A DNA stretch of 37,149 nt, taken from contig JALOOH010000003.1 of NCBI GenBank assembly GCA_025454515.1, positions 1 to 37,149 of the forward strand. The letters run 5' to 3'. The position numbers and the translations under genes were made by a program. Under the pieces are notes generated by a model. That model made no database searches. It was not told the DNA's origin and was given only the letters and a program-made list of their open reading frames with translations. The DNA is from Chloroflexota bacterium (lineage in GTDB: Bacteria; Chloroflexota; Limnocylindria; Limnocylindrales; CSP1-4). Of the stretch, positions 1-9,542 are shown in pieces; positions within the stretch are counted from its first letter, which is position 1, and every line of letters starts with the position of its first letter.

Positions 1-77
1 TCCCCGCGGACGTACAGTAGAGCGGGGGCGCAGGGCGGCCGCAGCGGCGTGCCGCGTGCATCGCGCGGGAGGGAGCC

Positions 78-482
78 ATGAAGATCGAGGACATCGAGGG
101 TATCGGGCCCGTCTTCGCGGAGAAGCTGCGCGGGGCCGGCGTCGAGTCGGTGGAGGAGCTCCTCGAGAAGGGCGCCTCGCGCGCGGGCCGGACCGCGCTC
201 GCGGACGCGACCGGCATCGAGGCGGGGAAGCTCCTCGAGTGGGTCAACCACGCCGACCTCATGCGCATCACCGGCGTCGGATCGCAGTACTCGGACCTCC
301 TCGAGGCGGCCGGGGTGGACTCGCCGGCCGAGCTGGCGCAGCGCAACGCAGCCAACCTCGCGGACACCTTCCAGTCGGTCGTCGCCGAGCGCCCGGGCAT
401 CGTCCGGCGGATCCCGACGGAGGCGGAGGTCGCCGGCTGGATCGCCGAGGCGAAGGCCCTCCCGAAGGTCGTGGAGCACTGA
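78..482 (+). CDS. Helix-hairpin-helix protein, DUF4332-like
   Basis: 134-aa ORF; GGGAGGG RBS just upstream; repeated HhH-like motifs (IEGIGPVFAEKLRGAGV, ITGVGSQYSDLLEAAGV). Confidence 0.8.
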   Translation: MKIEDIEGIGPVFAEKLRGAGVESVEELLEKGASRAGRTALADATGIEAGKLLEWVNHADLMRITGVGSQYSDLLEAAGVDSPAELAQRNAANLADTFQSVVAERPGIVRRIPTEAEVAGWIAEAKALPKVVEH

Positions 483-485
483 GCG

Positions 486-890
486 ATGGCGAGCAGGCCG
501 AGTGCCGGAGGCTTCCGCGCCTTCCTGACGAAGACGAACGCCCTGGCGCTCGCCGTCGGCGTCATCATCGGCGCCGCCACGGGCGCGCTCGTCACGTCGC
601 TCGTCAACAACGTCATCATGCCGCCGATCGGATGGGCCCTCGGCGGCATCGACTTCGCGGCGATGAAGATCGTCCTCGGCACGAACGCCAAGGGCGAGGA
701 GGTGGCGATCAGCTACGGCCTCTTCATCAACTCGCTCATCTCGTTCGTCATCCTCATGCTCGTGGTCTACCTCCTCGCGATGTGGTTCATCCGCGAGGAG
801 CCGGCGGCGCCGACGAAGGAATGCCCCTTCTGCCGGGAGGCGAACGCCGAGGCCGCGTCGAAGTGCAAGTTCTGCGCCAGCGCGATCTGA
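486..890 (+). CDS. mscL: Large-conductance mechanosensitive channel with C-terminal zinc-ribbon tail
   Basis: N-terminal MscL signature (NALALAVGVIIGAATGALVTSLVNNVIMPPIG), two TM segments, C-terminal CPFC...CKFC. Confidence 0.9.
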   Translation: MASRPSAGGFRAFLTKTNALALAVGVIIGAATGALVTSLVNNVIMPPIGWALGGIDFAAMKIVLGTNAKGEEVAISYGLFINSLISFVILMLVVYLLAMWFIREEPAAPTKECPFCREANAEAASKCKFCASAI

Positions 891-914
891 CCGCCTGAGC
901 GACCAGCGAGGTCA

Positions 915-944
915 CGCGGGAGCCCGGTCCGCCGGGCTCCCGCG
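915..944. terminator. Bidirectional terminator-like hairpin between convergent genes
   Basis: Perfect 13-bp inverted repeat CGCGGGAGCCCGG-tccg-CCGGGCTCCCGCG between mscL (+) and the 1012-1542 (-) gene; no clear U-tract. Confidence 0.6.
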
Positions 945-1011
945 CGGTGCCGCACCGGGAGACTCGCCCGGGTGTGCCCGCCCGGTGCAGCCAGGGCGGG
1001 GTGGGCGAGCC

Positions 1012-1542
1012 CTAGACGAAGACCTCGCACGGGCACGCGACGACGAGGCACCGCCCGCGGTGCACGCGCCGGTGGTGGCGGCAGAACACACACTCGCATC
1101 GCCCGCCCGCGGACGCGACGAGGTAGGCGAGCGTCGTGAGGATCAGCAGCTCGGCTGACGCGAGGAGCATGCCCCACGGCTCGAACGCGGGAACGCGGCT
1201 CCCGGCCGTGAGCAGGTACGCGAGCAGGAGCACCGCCTGCAGGATCGCGCCCGCGACCCAGTACCCGCGGCGATCCACCCGCAGGAGGAGCGCCACGCCG
1301 ATGCCGTACGTCACGCCCGCCGCGATGCCGAGCGCGTGGAGCACGGGTCCCTCGGACGCGCTGCGCTCGGGGTCGATCAGGTCAAGGCCGATGAGCACGT
1401 AGACCGTCGCACAGCCGGCCGCCAGGGCTGCGGCCACCTGGCGCGCGGTCCGGCGCCGCGCCAGCTGGACGCGCGCCACCGTCGTGCTCCCCCGGATCGC
1501 CTCCACCGCCCTTCCTCCGGCCGATGACGCCGAGCAGGCCAC
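1012..1542 (-). CDS. Small multi-TM membrane protein with Cys/His-rich C-terminal tail
   Basis: 176-aa ORF with about 4 hydrophobic segments; C-terminus [28 protein letters not shown]; start codon uncertain. Confidence 0.55.
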   Translation of the reverse strand: MACSASSAGGRAVEAIRGSTTVARVQLARRRTARQVAAALAAGCATVYVLIGLDLIDPERSASEGPVLHALGIAAGVTYGIGVALLLRVDRRGYWVAGAILQAVLLLAYLLTAGSRVPAFEPWGMLLASAELLILTTLAYLVASAGGRCECVFCRHHRRVHRGRCLVVACPCEVFV

Positions 1543-1818
1543 GATGCGCTCCGATGCTCCGCCGTGCGCCAGAGACGGTCGTGCCCACCCGGCCGATGTG
1601 GGCCGTGGCTTGTGACGACGACGGTCGCCTCACGGCGAGCGGCCGTACCCAGGACCGCCGACGGCCGTCGAGCGCGTGCCCGCCCGACCGGCCGGCGTCC
1701 CGCCCGAGGTCCGGGGACGCGCCGCGACGCCGGGAGATGGTCCATCCTTGGGCGCGTCACGACGGGCCGGGGTCCCGCGCAGGCACGACGCCGGCGGACG
1801 CGTCACGAGGAGGAGCGC

Positions 1819-3075
<1,257 letters not shown>

Positions 3076-3244
3076 CGCCGCCGGCACCCCATCGGGCGCC
3101 GCGCGTCGCCTCGCGCCCCGCGTCCCGGTCCGTCGCGGCCCGACGGGTCCGATCCGCCGGCACGTTCCATCGATTCGGCACTGGCGGTGCACCGCCCGGT
3201 GGCGCGACCCTTCCGGCCGCACGCTATCGATGGAGGTGATCCCG

Positions 3245-3799
3245 ATGAAGAGGGCGATCTCGCTGCTCGCGCTCGGCGCGGCAGCCGGCCTGGCCGCGGA
3301 GCGGATCGCGGCGGAGATGCGGAAGCCCGGCGCCGAGCAGTTCCTCTGGGTCCGCCGGCAGGTGAACGAGAGGGTGAACCCGCTCCTCCTCGAGCAGAAC
3401 CTCGTGGGGTCCGGCCGGGCCGAGATCGCCACGCTGGAGCACGTGGGGCGCAGGTCCCGCGCGGTCCACCTGACGCCGGTCCACCCGACCCTCCGTGACG
3501 ACGCCGTCTACGTCCCGGCACCGATGGGCGTCGGGTCGCAGTGGGCGCAGAACGTCCTTGCGGCGGGCACGGCGCGCCTGCAGCTCCACGACACCGTCTA
3601 CGACCTCGACGCGCCCGAGCTCATCACGCCAGCGGAGACCGGCTTCTACCCGCCGCAGCTCGCGGCGCCGTTCGACCGGCTCGGCTGGCGCTACGTCCGG
3701 ATGCACGTCGTCGCCTCGGCGCCCGGCGTGCTGGCGCCAGGGCCGGCCGCCGTCCCGGTGGAGCCGCGGATGATGGAACCGGAGCCCGTGCCGGTCTGA
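3245..3799 (+). CDS. Nitroreductase/deazaflavin (F420)-dependent oxidoreductase-like protein (DDN-like fold)
   Basis: ATG after GGAGGTGATCCCG RBS; pattern GRAEIATLEHVGRRSRAVHLTPVHP...GSQWAQNVLAAGTARLQL. Confidence 0.6.
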   Translation: MKRAISLLALGAAAGLAAERIAAEMRKPGAEQFLWVRRQVNERVNPLLLEQNLVGSGRAEIATLEHVGRRSRAVHLTPVHPTLRDDAVYVPAPMGVGSQWAQNVLAAGTARLQLHDTVYDLDAPELITPAETGFYPPQLAAPFDRLGWRYVRMHVVASAPGVLAPGPAAVPVEPRMMEPEPVPV

Positions 3800-3935
3800 C
3801 CCCGTCAGTCCCAGCGTCCCGCGCACCGGCACCGACCCGCGCCGCCGCGGGTCGGTGCGGGACTGCGCGCCGCCGCGGGACTGCGCGCCGCCGCGGGTCG
3901 GCTCCGACGCCACTGCCCCGCCCGCCCTGCCATCC

Positions 3936-4001
3936 ATCGCCCGGGGCGATCGCGTACGAGGGCTACGACGCACTTCGCCGCCACCCATCGCCCCGGGCGA
4001 T
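3936..4001. repeat. Two palindromes ATCGCCC-S-GGGCGAT, with degenerate further copies to about 4099
   Basis: ATCGCCCGGGGCGAT at 3936-3950 and ATCGCCCCGGGCGAT at 3987-4001; the second sits in a 33-nt near-perfect palindrome (3978-4010). Confidence 0.7.
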
Positions 4002-4338
4002 CGGTGGCGGCCGAACCGCCACCGGTGATCGCCCCGAGCGTTCGGTGACAGGCCAGGGCTGGGTCACGCGTGGCGCGCAGCGTCCCGGGCGATGGATGGC
4101 GATCCCCGCCGCCCGACGCGCCCCGGCCGCCCGACGCGCCCCGGCCGCCCGGCCACCCGGCCGCCCGGCCACCCGGCCGCCGGTCCGCACTCCAGACCGC
4201 CGCGCTCAAGCGCCCCGCAACGGCCGGCAGGGCTCGCCGCCACGGCCGTCGGTCGTGACCCGCCGTCCGTCCCGGTACCCCCCTGCCGTCCGGGCCTCCA
4301 GGCGGCACCGAGGGGCACGTCTCGCCGCCCGGAATGGC

Positions 4339-4360
4339 CCTATTGGTCGGTCCGAATAGG
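4339..4360. promoter_or_regulatory. Candidate operator upstream of the hydrogenase operon
   Basis: Inverted repeat CCTATT-N10-AATAGG, AT-rich arms in GC-rich surroundings, about 90 nt before hoxE. Confidence 0.4.
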
Positions 4361-4380
4361 TCCGTACCATCGTGGGGATC

Positions 4381-4444
4381 GCCGTGCTCCTCGCGGGCCG
4401 GGACACCGGGTCCGCCCTGCGGAGCACGGCCTCCGTCTTGGAGG
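4381..4444 (+). promoter_or_regulatory. Structured leader: long nested hairpin plus SD-sequestering hairpin
   Basis: GCCGTGCTCC (4381-4390) pairs with GGAGCACGGC (4421-4430), with inner GGG/CCC and GGAC/GTCC; CCTCC (4430-4434) pairs with SD GGAGG (4440-4444). Confidence 0.45.
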
Positions 4445-4449
4445 GACCG

Positions 4450-4983
4450 ATGACCATGGGCCTGGCGACCGCGCCGACGCGCGACGAGGACCGGGACCTG
4501 ATCGACCGCGTCATCGGCGACCAGACCGGGCGCCCCGGCGCGCTCCTCGGCATCCTCGAGAGGCTCCAGGAGCACAGCCGCCACAAGTACCTGCCGATGG
4601 AGACGCTCGAGTACGTGGCGGCACGGACCGGCGTCCCGCAGTCGCAGGTGTACGGCGTCGCGACCTTCTACGCGCTGTTCAACCTGGACCCGCAGGGCGC
4701 GCACACCGTCGCGATCTGCCGCGGGACGGCCTGCCATACGCGCGGGTCGAGGGCGCTGCTCGAGCGCGTGAAGCTCCAGCTGAGCCTCGAGGAGACGGCG
4801 GAGGGAGCCGACAAGCTGACGCTCACGACGCCGGACCGCCGCTTCACGATCCGGACCGTCGCCTGCTTCGGCCAGTGCGCGCTCGCGCCGGTCGTGGAGG
4901 TGGATCACGCGATCCGCGGTCACGTGAAGGAGCAGGCCCTGATCCGCGAGGTCGAGAAGCTCCGGAAGGAGGCCGCGCGATGA
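4450..4983 (+). CDS. hoxE: NuoE/HoxE-type [2Fe-2S] thioredoxin-like subunit of NAD(P)-linked [NiFe]-hydrogenase
   Basis: VYGVATFYALFNLDPQGAHTVAICRGTACHTRGS...VACFGQCALAPVVEVD; SD GGAGG. Confidence 0.9.
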   Translation: MTMGLATAPTRDEDRDLIDRVIGDQTGRPGALLGILERLQEHSRHKYLPMETLEYVAARTGVPQSQVYGVATFYALFNLDPQGAHTVAICRGTACHTRGSRALLERVKLQLSLEETAEGADKLTLTTPDRRFTIRTVACFGQCALAPVVEVDHAIRGHVKEQALIREVEKLRKEAAR

Positions 4984-7900
4984 GGATCGGCGACATCGCC
5001 GCCTTCGCAGCGGTGCGTGAGGCCGGCCTCGCCAAGCTCCTGCCCAACAGGCCGCGGATCGCCGTCGGGATGGGGACATGCGGCTCGGGCAACGGCGCCG
5101 AGTCGGTCTTCCACGCCTTCTCGTCGGAGATCGAGCGGCGCGGGCTCGCCATCCATCTCGCGCCCGTCGGGTGCTTCGGCTACTGCGCCGAGGAGCCCCT
5201 CGTCAACATCTGGGTGCCCGGCAGGCCCCTCGTGATGCTGCGCCAGGTGCAGGCGAACCACGTGGACGCGATCCTCGAGGCGCTCGGACGTGGTCAGCTG
5301 CCGCCCGAGGACCTGGTCCTCTGCCGCATCGAGGAGTGGGACCACCTGACCGGTCACGTGAAGTACGGCTACGGCTACCCGGAGATCCCGTACTGGCACG
5401 AGCTGCCGTTCTTCACCGGCCAGGTGAAGACCGTCCTGCGCAACTGCGGCCTCATCAACCCCGACGACATCGAGGAGTACGTCGCCATCGGCGGGTACCA
5501 GGCCCTGTACAAGGTCCTGATCGACCAGAACCCCGCCGCCGTGATCGAGCAGGTCAAGGCAGCCAAGCTCCGCGGCCGCGGCGGTGCCGGGTACCTCACC
5601 GGCAACAAGTGGGAGTTCCTCCAGAAGGCGGTCGACCCGGACAAGTACGTCATCTGCAACGCGGACGAGGGCGATCCGGGCGCCTACATGAACCGCAACG
5701 AGATCGAGTCCGACCCGCATGCCCTGCTCGAGGGGATGCTCATCGGCGGCTACGTGACCGGCGCCCGGCGCGGGATCGTCTACGTCCGCGCGGAGTACCC
5801 GCTCGCGGTGCTCCGCCTCGAGCGCGCGATCGACCAGGCGCGCGAGTACGGCGTCCTGGGCACCGACGTCCTCGGCCGCGGCTTCGCATTCGACATCGAG
5901 CTCGTGGAGGGCGCCGGGGCGTTCGTCTGCGGCGAGGAGACGGCGCTCATCGCGTCGCTCGAGGGCCACTCCGGCAGGCCGCGGACACGGCCGCCGTTCC
6001 CCGCGCAGAAGGGCCTGTACGACAAGCCCACGAACATCAACAACGTGGAGACCTGGTACAACGTCGCGCCGATCGTCTCCAAGGGGCCGGCCTGGTTCAC
6101 CGAGACGGGCAGCCCCAAGAGCCCGGGCACCAAGGTCTTCTCGCTCGTCGGCAAGGTGCGGAGCACGGGCCTCGTCGAGATGCCTCTCGGCACGCCGCTC
6201 GCCCGCTTCATCTACGACGTCGGCGAGGGCGGCACGAACGGCCGCGACATCAAGGCGGTGCAGACCGGCGGTCCGTCGGGAGGCTGCATCCCGGCCGACA
6301 TGTTCGACACCCCCGTGGACTACGAGACGCTCGCCCAGCTCGGCTCGATCATGGGCTCGGGCGGCATGGTCGTCATGGACGCCGACAACTGCATGGTCGA
6401 CGTCGCCCGCTACTTCATCGAGTTCACCCACTCCGAGAGCTGCGGCAAGTGCGTCCCCTGCCGCGTCGGCCTGGACAAGGCCCTCTGGATCCTGGACCGC
6501 TGCACGCTCGGCAAGGCGACCCACCAGGACCTCCAGGCCCTCGACGAGCTCTGCCGGATGGTCCGCGACACGTCGCTCTGCGGGCTCGGCCAGAGCGCAC
6601 CCAACCCGGTCCTCACCACGCTGCGGCACTTCCGCCACGAGTTCGAGGACCACATCGTCGCCAAGCGGTGCCGGGCCGGCGTCTGCGAGGACCTCGCCCT
6701 GTCGCCGTGCGAGAACTCGTGCCCGCTGCACATGAACATCCCGCGGTTCCTCCAGCTCTACCGCGAGGGCCGGCTGGAGGACGCGTTCCTCTCCGTGATC
6801 CTGGACAACCCGCTGCCGGCCTCCACGGGCCGCGTCTGCCAGCACCCGTGCGACGACCGGTGCCGGCGCGCCGCGGTGGACGAGGCCGTGAACATGCGCG
6901 ACGTCCACCGCCTCATCGCGGACGAGGTCCTGCTCTCGGACCGGTTCGACGCGATGGTCGAGCGCGTGCGCGAGCGGCGGCTCGAGCCGACCGGACGGGA
7001 GGTCGCGATCGTGGGCGCTGGCCCCACCGGCCTCGCGTGCGCCTTCTACCTCGCGCTCCTCGGCCACAGCGTCGTGGTGTACGACTCGCGACCGGCGGCG
7101 GGAGGGATGCTCCGCTACGCACTGCCGGAGTACCGCCTCCCCAAGGCCGTCCTCGACCGCGAGGTGGAGCTCATCGAGCGGATGGGGGTCCGGTTCCTCT
7201 TCAACGTGAACGTCGGCGAGGACGTCACCCTCAACGACATCGCGCACCAGTACGACGCGGTCTTCCTCGCCATCGGCACATGGAAGGAGGCATGGGTCTA
7301 CCTGCCCGGCACCGAGCTGACGGGCGTGATCCCGGCCCTCCCGTTCCTCGAGGCCGTCGCGCGCGACGAGGAGGTCCCGGTCGGAAAGAGCGTCGTCGTC
7401 ATCGGCGGCGGCAACGCGGCGATCGACTCGGCGCGGACCGCGCGCCGGCTCGGCGCCGAGGTGACCGTCGTGTACCGGCGCGAGCGGAAGGACATGCCCG
7501 CGATCCCCGAGGAGGTGGAGGCGGCCGAGCACGAGGGCGTGAAGGTCGCGTACCTCGCGGCCCCGCACCGCATCGTCGGCGACAGGAACGGCCAGGTCCG
7601 CGCGCTGGAGGCCGTCCGCACGAAGCTCGGCGAGTTCGACACCTCCGGGCGGCGCCGGCCGGTCCCCACCGACGAGGTCGTCCGCTTCGAGTGCGACACC
7701 GTCGTGCTCGCCGTCGGCGAGACGGTCGACCCCGACTTCCTCAAGGCCTCCGGCCTCAAGGCGAAGGAGGCGGGCACGATCGAGGTGGACCGCTACTCCC
7801 TCGAGACGAGCCGCGAGCGGTTCTACGCGGGCGGCGACCTCATCACCGGCGCCTCGAACGTGTCGAACGCGATGGGCTACGGGAAGAAGGCCGCGCGCAA

Positions 7901-8135
7901 CATCGACAAGCGGCTCATGGGGCGCAAGCGGTTCCCCGACCTGTTCCCCGCGTTCGAGTACGCGATGGAGCCACCCGAGACACCGGAGGAGGGCGGGCGT
8001 CACGTGCCCCCCGAGCTGCCGGCAGCCGCGCGGGTGCGGACGTACGACGAGGTCTCGCTCGGCCTCACCTCGGTGGCAGCCGTCGCCGAGACATCCCGCT
8101 GCCTGCGCTGCGACATCCGCAGCGCCGAGCGATAG
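4980..8135 (+). CDS. hoxF: HoxF/NuoF diaphorase subunit fused to a GltD/NfnB-like FAD-NAD(P)H oxidoreductase module (1051 aa)
   Basis: N-terminal Trx-like domain (MGTCGSGNGA...GCFGYCAEEP); FMN/NADH motifs GRGGAGYLTGNKW, CNADEGDPGAYMNR, GAGAFVCGEETALIASLEG; 4Fe-4S ESCGKCVPCRVG; then CENSCPLHMNIPRFLQLYREG...GRVCQHPCDDRC, GAGPTGLACAFYLALLGHSVVVYD, VVVIGGGNAAIDSARTARRLGAEVTVVYRRER, RFYAGGDLITGASNVSNAMGYGKKAARNID, SRCLRCD. ATGA overlap with hoxE. Confidence 0.92.
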   Translation: MRIGDIAAFAAVREAGLAKLLPNRPRIAVGMGTCGSGNGAESVFHAFSSEIERRGLAIHLAPVGCFGYCAEEPLVNIWVPGRPLVMLRQVQANHVDAILEALGRGQLPPEDLVLCRIEEWDHLTGHVKYGYGYPEIPYWHELPFFTGQVKTVLRNCGLINPDDIEEYVAIGGYQALYKVLIDQNPAAVIEQVKAAKLRGRGGAGYLTGNKWEFLQKAVDPDKYVICNADEGDPGAYMNRNEIESDPHALLEGMLIGGYVTGARRGIVYVRAEYPLAVLRLERAIDQAREYGVLGTDVLGRGFAFDIELVEGAGAFVCGEETALIASLEGHSGRPRTRPPFPAQKGLYDKPTNINNVETWYNVAPIVSKGPAWFTETGSPKSPGTKVFSLVGKVRSTGLVEMPLGTPLARFIYDVGEGGTNGRDIKAVQTGGPSGGCIPADMFDTPVDYETLAQLGSIMGSGGMVVMDADNCMVDVARYFIEFTHSESCGKCVPCRVGLDKALWILDRCTLGKATHQDLQALDELCRMVRDTSLCGLGQSAPNPVLTTLRHFRHEFEDHIVAKRCRAGVCEDLALSPCENSCPLHMNIPRFLQLYREGRLEDAFLSVILDNPLPASTGRVCQHPCDDRCRRAAVDEAVNMRDVHRLIADEVLLSDRFDAMVERVRERRLEPTGREVAIVGAGPTGLACAFYLALLGHSVVVYDSRPAAGGMLRYALPEYRLPKAVLDREVELIERMGVRFLFNVNVGEDVTLNDIAHQYDAVFLAIGTWKEAWVYLPGTELTGVIPALPFLEAVARDEEVPVGKSVVVIGGGNAAIDSARTARRLGAEVTVVYRRERKDMPAIPEEVEAAEHEGVKVAYLAAPHRIVGDRNGQVRALEAVRTKLGEFDTSGRRRPVPTDEVVRFECDTVVLAVGETVDPDFLKASGLKAKEAGTIEVDRYSLETSRERFYAGGDLITGASNVSNAMGYGKKAARNIDKRLMGRKRFPDLFPAFEYAMEPPETPEEGGRHVPPELPAAARVRTYDEVSLGLTSVAAVAETSRCLRCDIRSAER

Positions 8136-8147
8136 GGAGGGCCGGCC

Positions 8148-8855
8148 GTGTCCGAGAAGGTGAAGGTCCGCATCGACGGCGAGGTCCTGACGGCGACCAC
8201 CGGGCAGACGATCCTCGAGGTCGCGCGGGCGAACAACACGTACATCCCCGCCCTCTGCTACATGGAGGGCCTGAGCGCGGTCGGCGCGTGCCGGCTGTGC
8301 ATGGTCGAGATCTCCGGCGTCGGGAAGCTCCAGCCGGCGTGCACGACACCGGTCCAGGAAGGCCTCGCGGTCGTCACCGCGTCGCCGCAGCTCGAGGCGT
8401 ACCGGAAGATCGCGCTCGAGCTGCTCTTCGCGGAGCGCAACCACGTCTGCGCGGTGTGCGTGTCGTCCGGGCACTGCGAGCTCCAGACGCTCGCCCAGGA
8501 CCACGGCGTGACGCACGTCCGCTATCCGTACGGCTACCCGCGGCTCGCGGTGGACACCTCGCACCCGCGATACGTCCTCGACCACAACCGCTGCATCCTC
8601 TGCTCGCGATGCGTCCGCGCCTGCGCGGAGATCGAGGGCGCGCACGTCTGGGACTTCGCCGGGCGCGGCATCCGGTCGATGCTCGTCTCCGAGCTGTCGC
8701 GGCCGTGGGGCGAGGCCACCACGTGCACGAGCTGCGGCAAGTGCGTCCAGGCCTGCCCCACCGGCGCGATGGCCGAGAAGGGCTGGGGCGTCGAGGAGAT
8801 GACCAAGCAGAGGTCGGTCGTGAGCCGCCTCTCGTCCATGCGGGAGGGCGAATGA
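8148..8855 (+). CDS. hoxU: HoxU-type Fe-S subunit (2Fe-2S, Cys/His cluster, two 4Fe-4S)
   Basis: GTG start; CYMEGLSAVGACRLCMVE...CTTP, NHVCAVCVSSGHCELQ, CILCSRCVRAC, CTSCGKCVQACPTGAM. Confidence 0.92.
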   Translation: MSEKVKVRIDGEVLTATTGQTILEVARANNTYIPALCYMEGLSAVGACRLCMVEISGVGKLQPACTTPVQEGLAVVTASPQLEAYRKIALELLFAERNHVCAVCVSSGHCELQTLAQDHGVTHVRYPYGYPRLAVDTSHPRYVLDHNRCILCSRCVRACAEIEGAHVWDFAGRGIRSMLVSELSRPWGEATTCTSCGKCVQACPTGAMAEKGWGVEEMTKQRSVVSRLSSMREGE

Positions 8856-9385
8856 TGGACCGGCCCACGATCGGCACGTGCTGGCTGGACGGCTGCTCCG
8901 GCTGCCACATGTCGCTGCTCGACATCGACGAGGGCGTCGTGGCGGTCCTCCGGAAGGCGGACATCGTCTTCGGGCCGCTGGTGGACGCCCAGGAGTGGCC
9001 CGAGGGCGTGGACGTCGCGGTCGTGGAGGGCGCGATCAGCAGCCAGGACGACCTCCGGCTCGCACAGACCGCGCGCGCCCGCAGCAGCGTCGTGGTGGCG
9101 CTCGGCGACTGCGCCGTGACAGGCAACGTCCCCGCGATGCGCAACGGGATCCCCACGCGGAAGCTGCTCGAGCGGATCTACGTCGAGGGGGCCACGGACC
9201 AGCCCCAGATCCCCACCGAGGGCGTCCCCGCGCTCCTGAAGCAGGCGCAGCCGCTCCACCAGTCGATCCGCGTGGACGTCCACGTCCCGGGCTGTCCGCC
9301 CAAGCCGAACGCGATCCTCACGGTCCTCAGCGACCTTCTCGAGGGCCGGGAGCCGGACCTGGGCTCCCGGCTCCGGTTCGGGTGA
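8852..9385 (+). CDS. hoxY: [NiFe]-hydrogenase small subunit HoxY
   Basis: CWLDGCSGCHMSLLDIDE, ALGDCAVTGNVPAMRN, VPGCPPKPNAIL; overlaps hoxU stop. Confidence 0.93.
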   Translation: MMDRPTIGTCWLDGCSGCHMSLLDIDEGVVAVLRKADIVFGPLVDAQEWPEGVDVAVVEGAISSQDDLRLAQTARARSSVVVALGDCAVTGNVPAMRNGIPTRKLLERIYVEGATDQPQIPTEGVPALLKQAQPLHQSIRVDVHVPGCPPKPNAILTVLSDLLEGREPDLGSRLRFG

Positions 9386-9542
9386 CGGCGCCATGACGAG
9401 CATGAGCCACGACGCGGGGGGCACGGGCCGCGCTCCGCGCGCGCGGAAGAGCCGGGCGGCCGCAGCCACCACCGCGGCCGCCGATCGGGCCGTCGCGGAT
9501 GAGGCAGCCGCCGCGCCGCGAGCCGGGGCCGGGAGGCCAGCC

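Noticed and set aside
3800-4330. Coding gene in the GC-rich gap between the DDN-like gene and hoxE
   Set aside because: ORFs here are Arg/Pro/Ala low-complexity in every frame, made of direct repeats (e.g. CGGCCACCCGGCCGCC); no SD or domain motif.
4920-8645. 1241-aa minus-strand ORF antisense to hoxF/hoxU
   Set aside because: High-GC shadow ORF; low-complexity Arg/Asp/Leu/Val composition with no recognisable motif, while the sense strand is unambiguous.
5078-9385. 1435-aa plus-strand ORF across hoxF, hoxU and hoxY
   Set aside because: Only its last ~178 codons (8852-9385, hoxY) are coding; the rest is an alternate-frame shadow of hoxF/hoxU.
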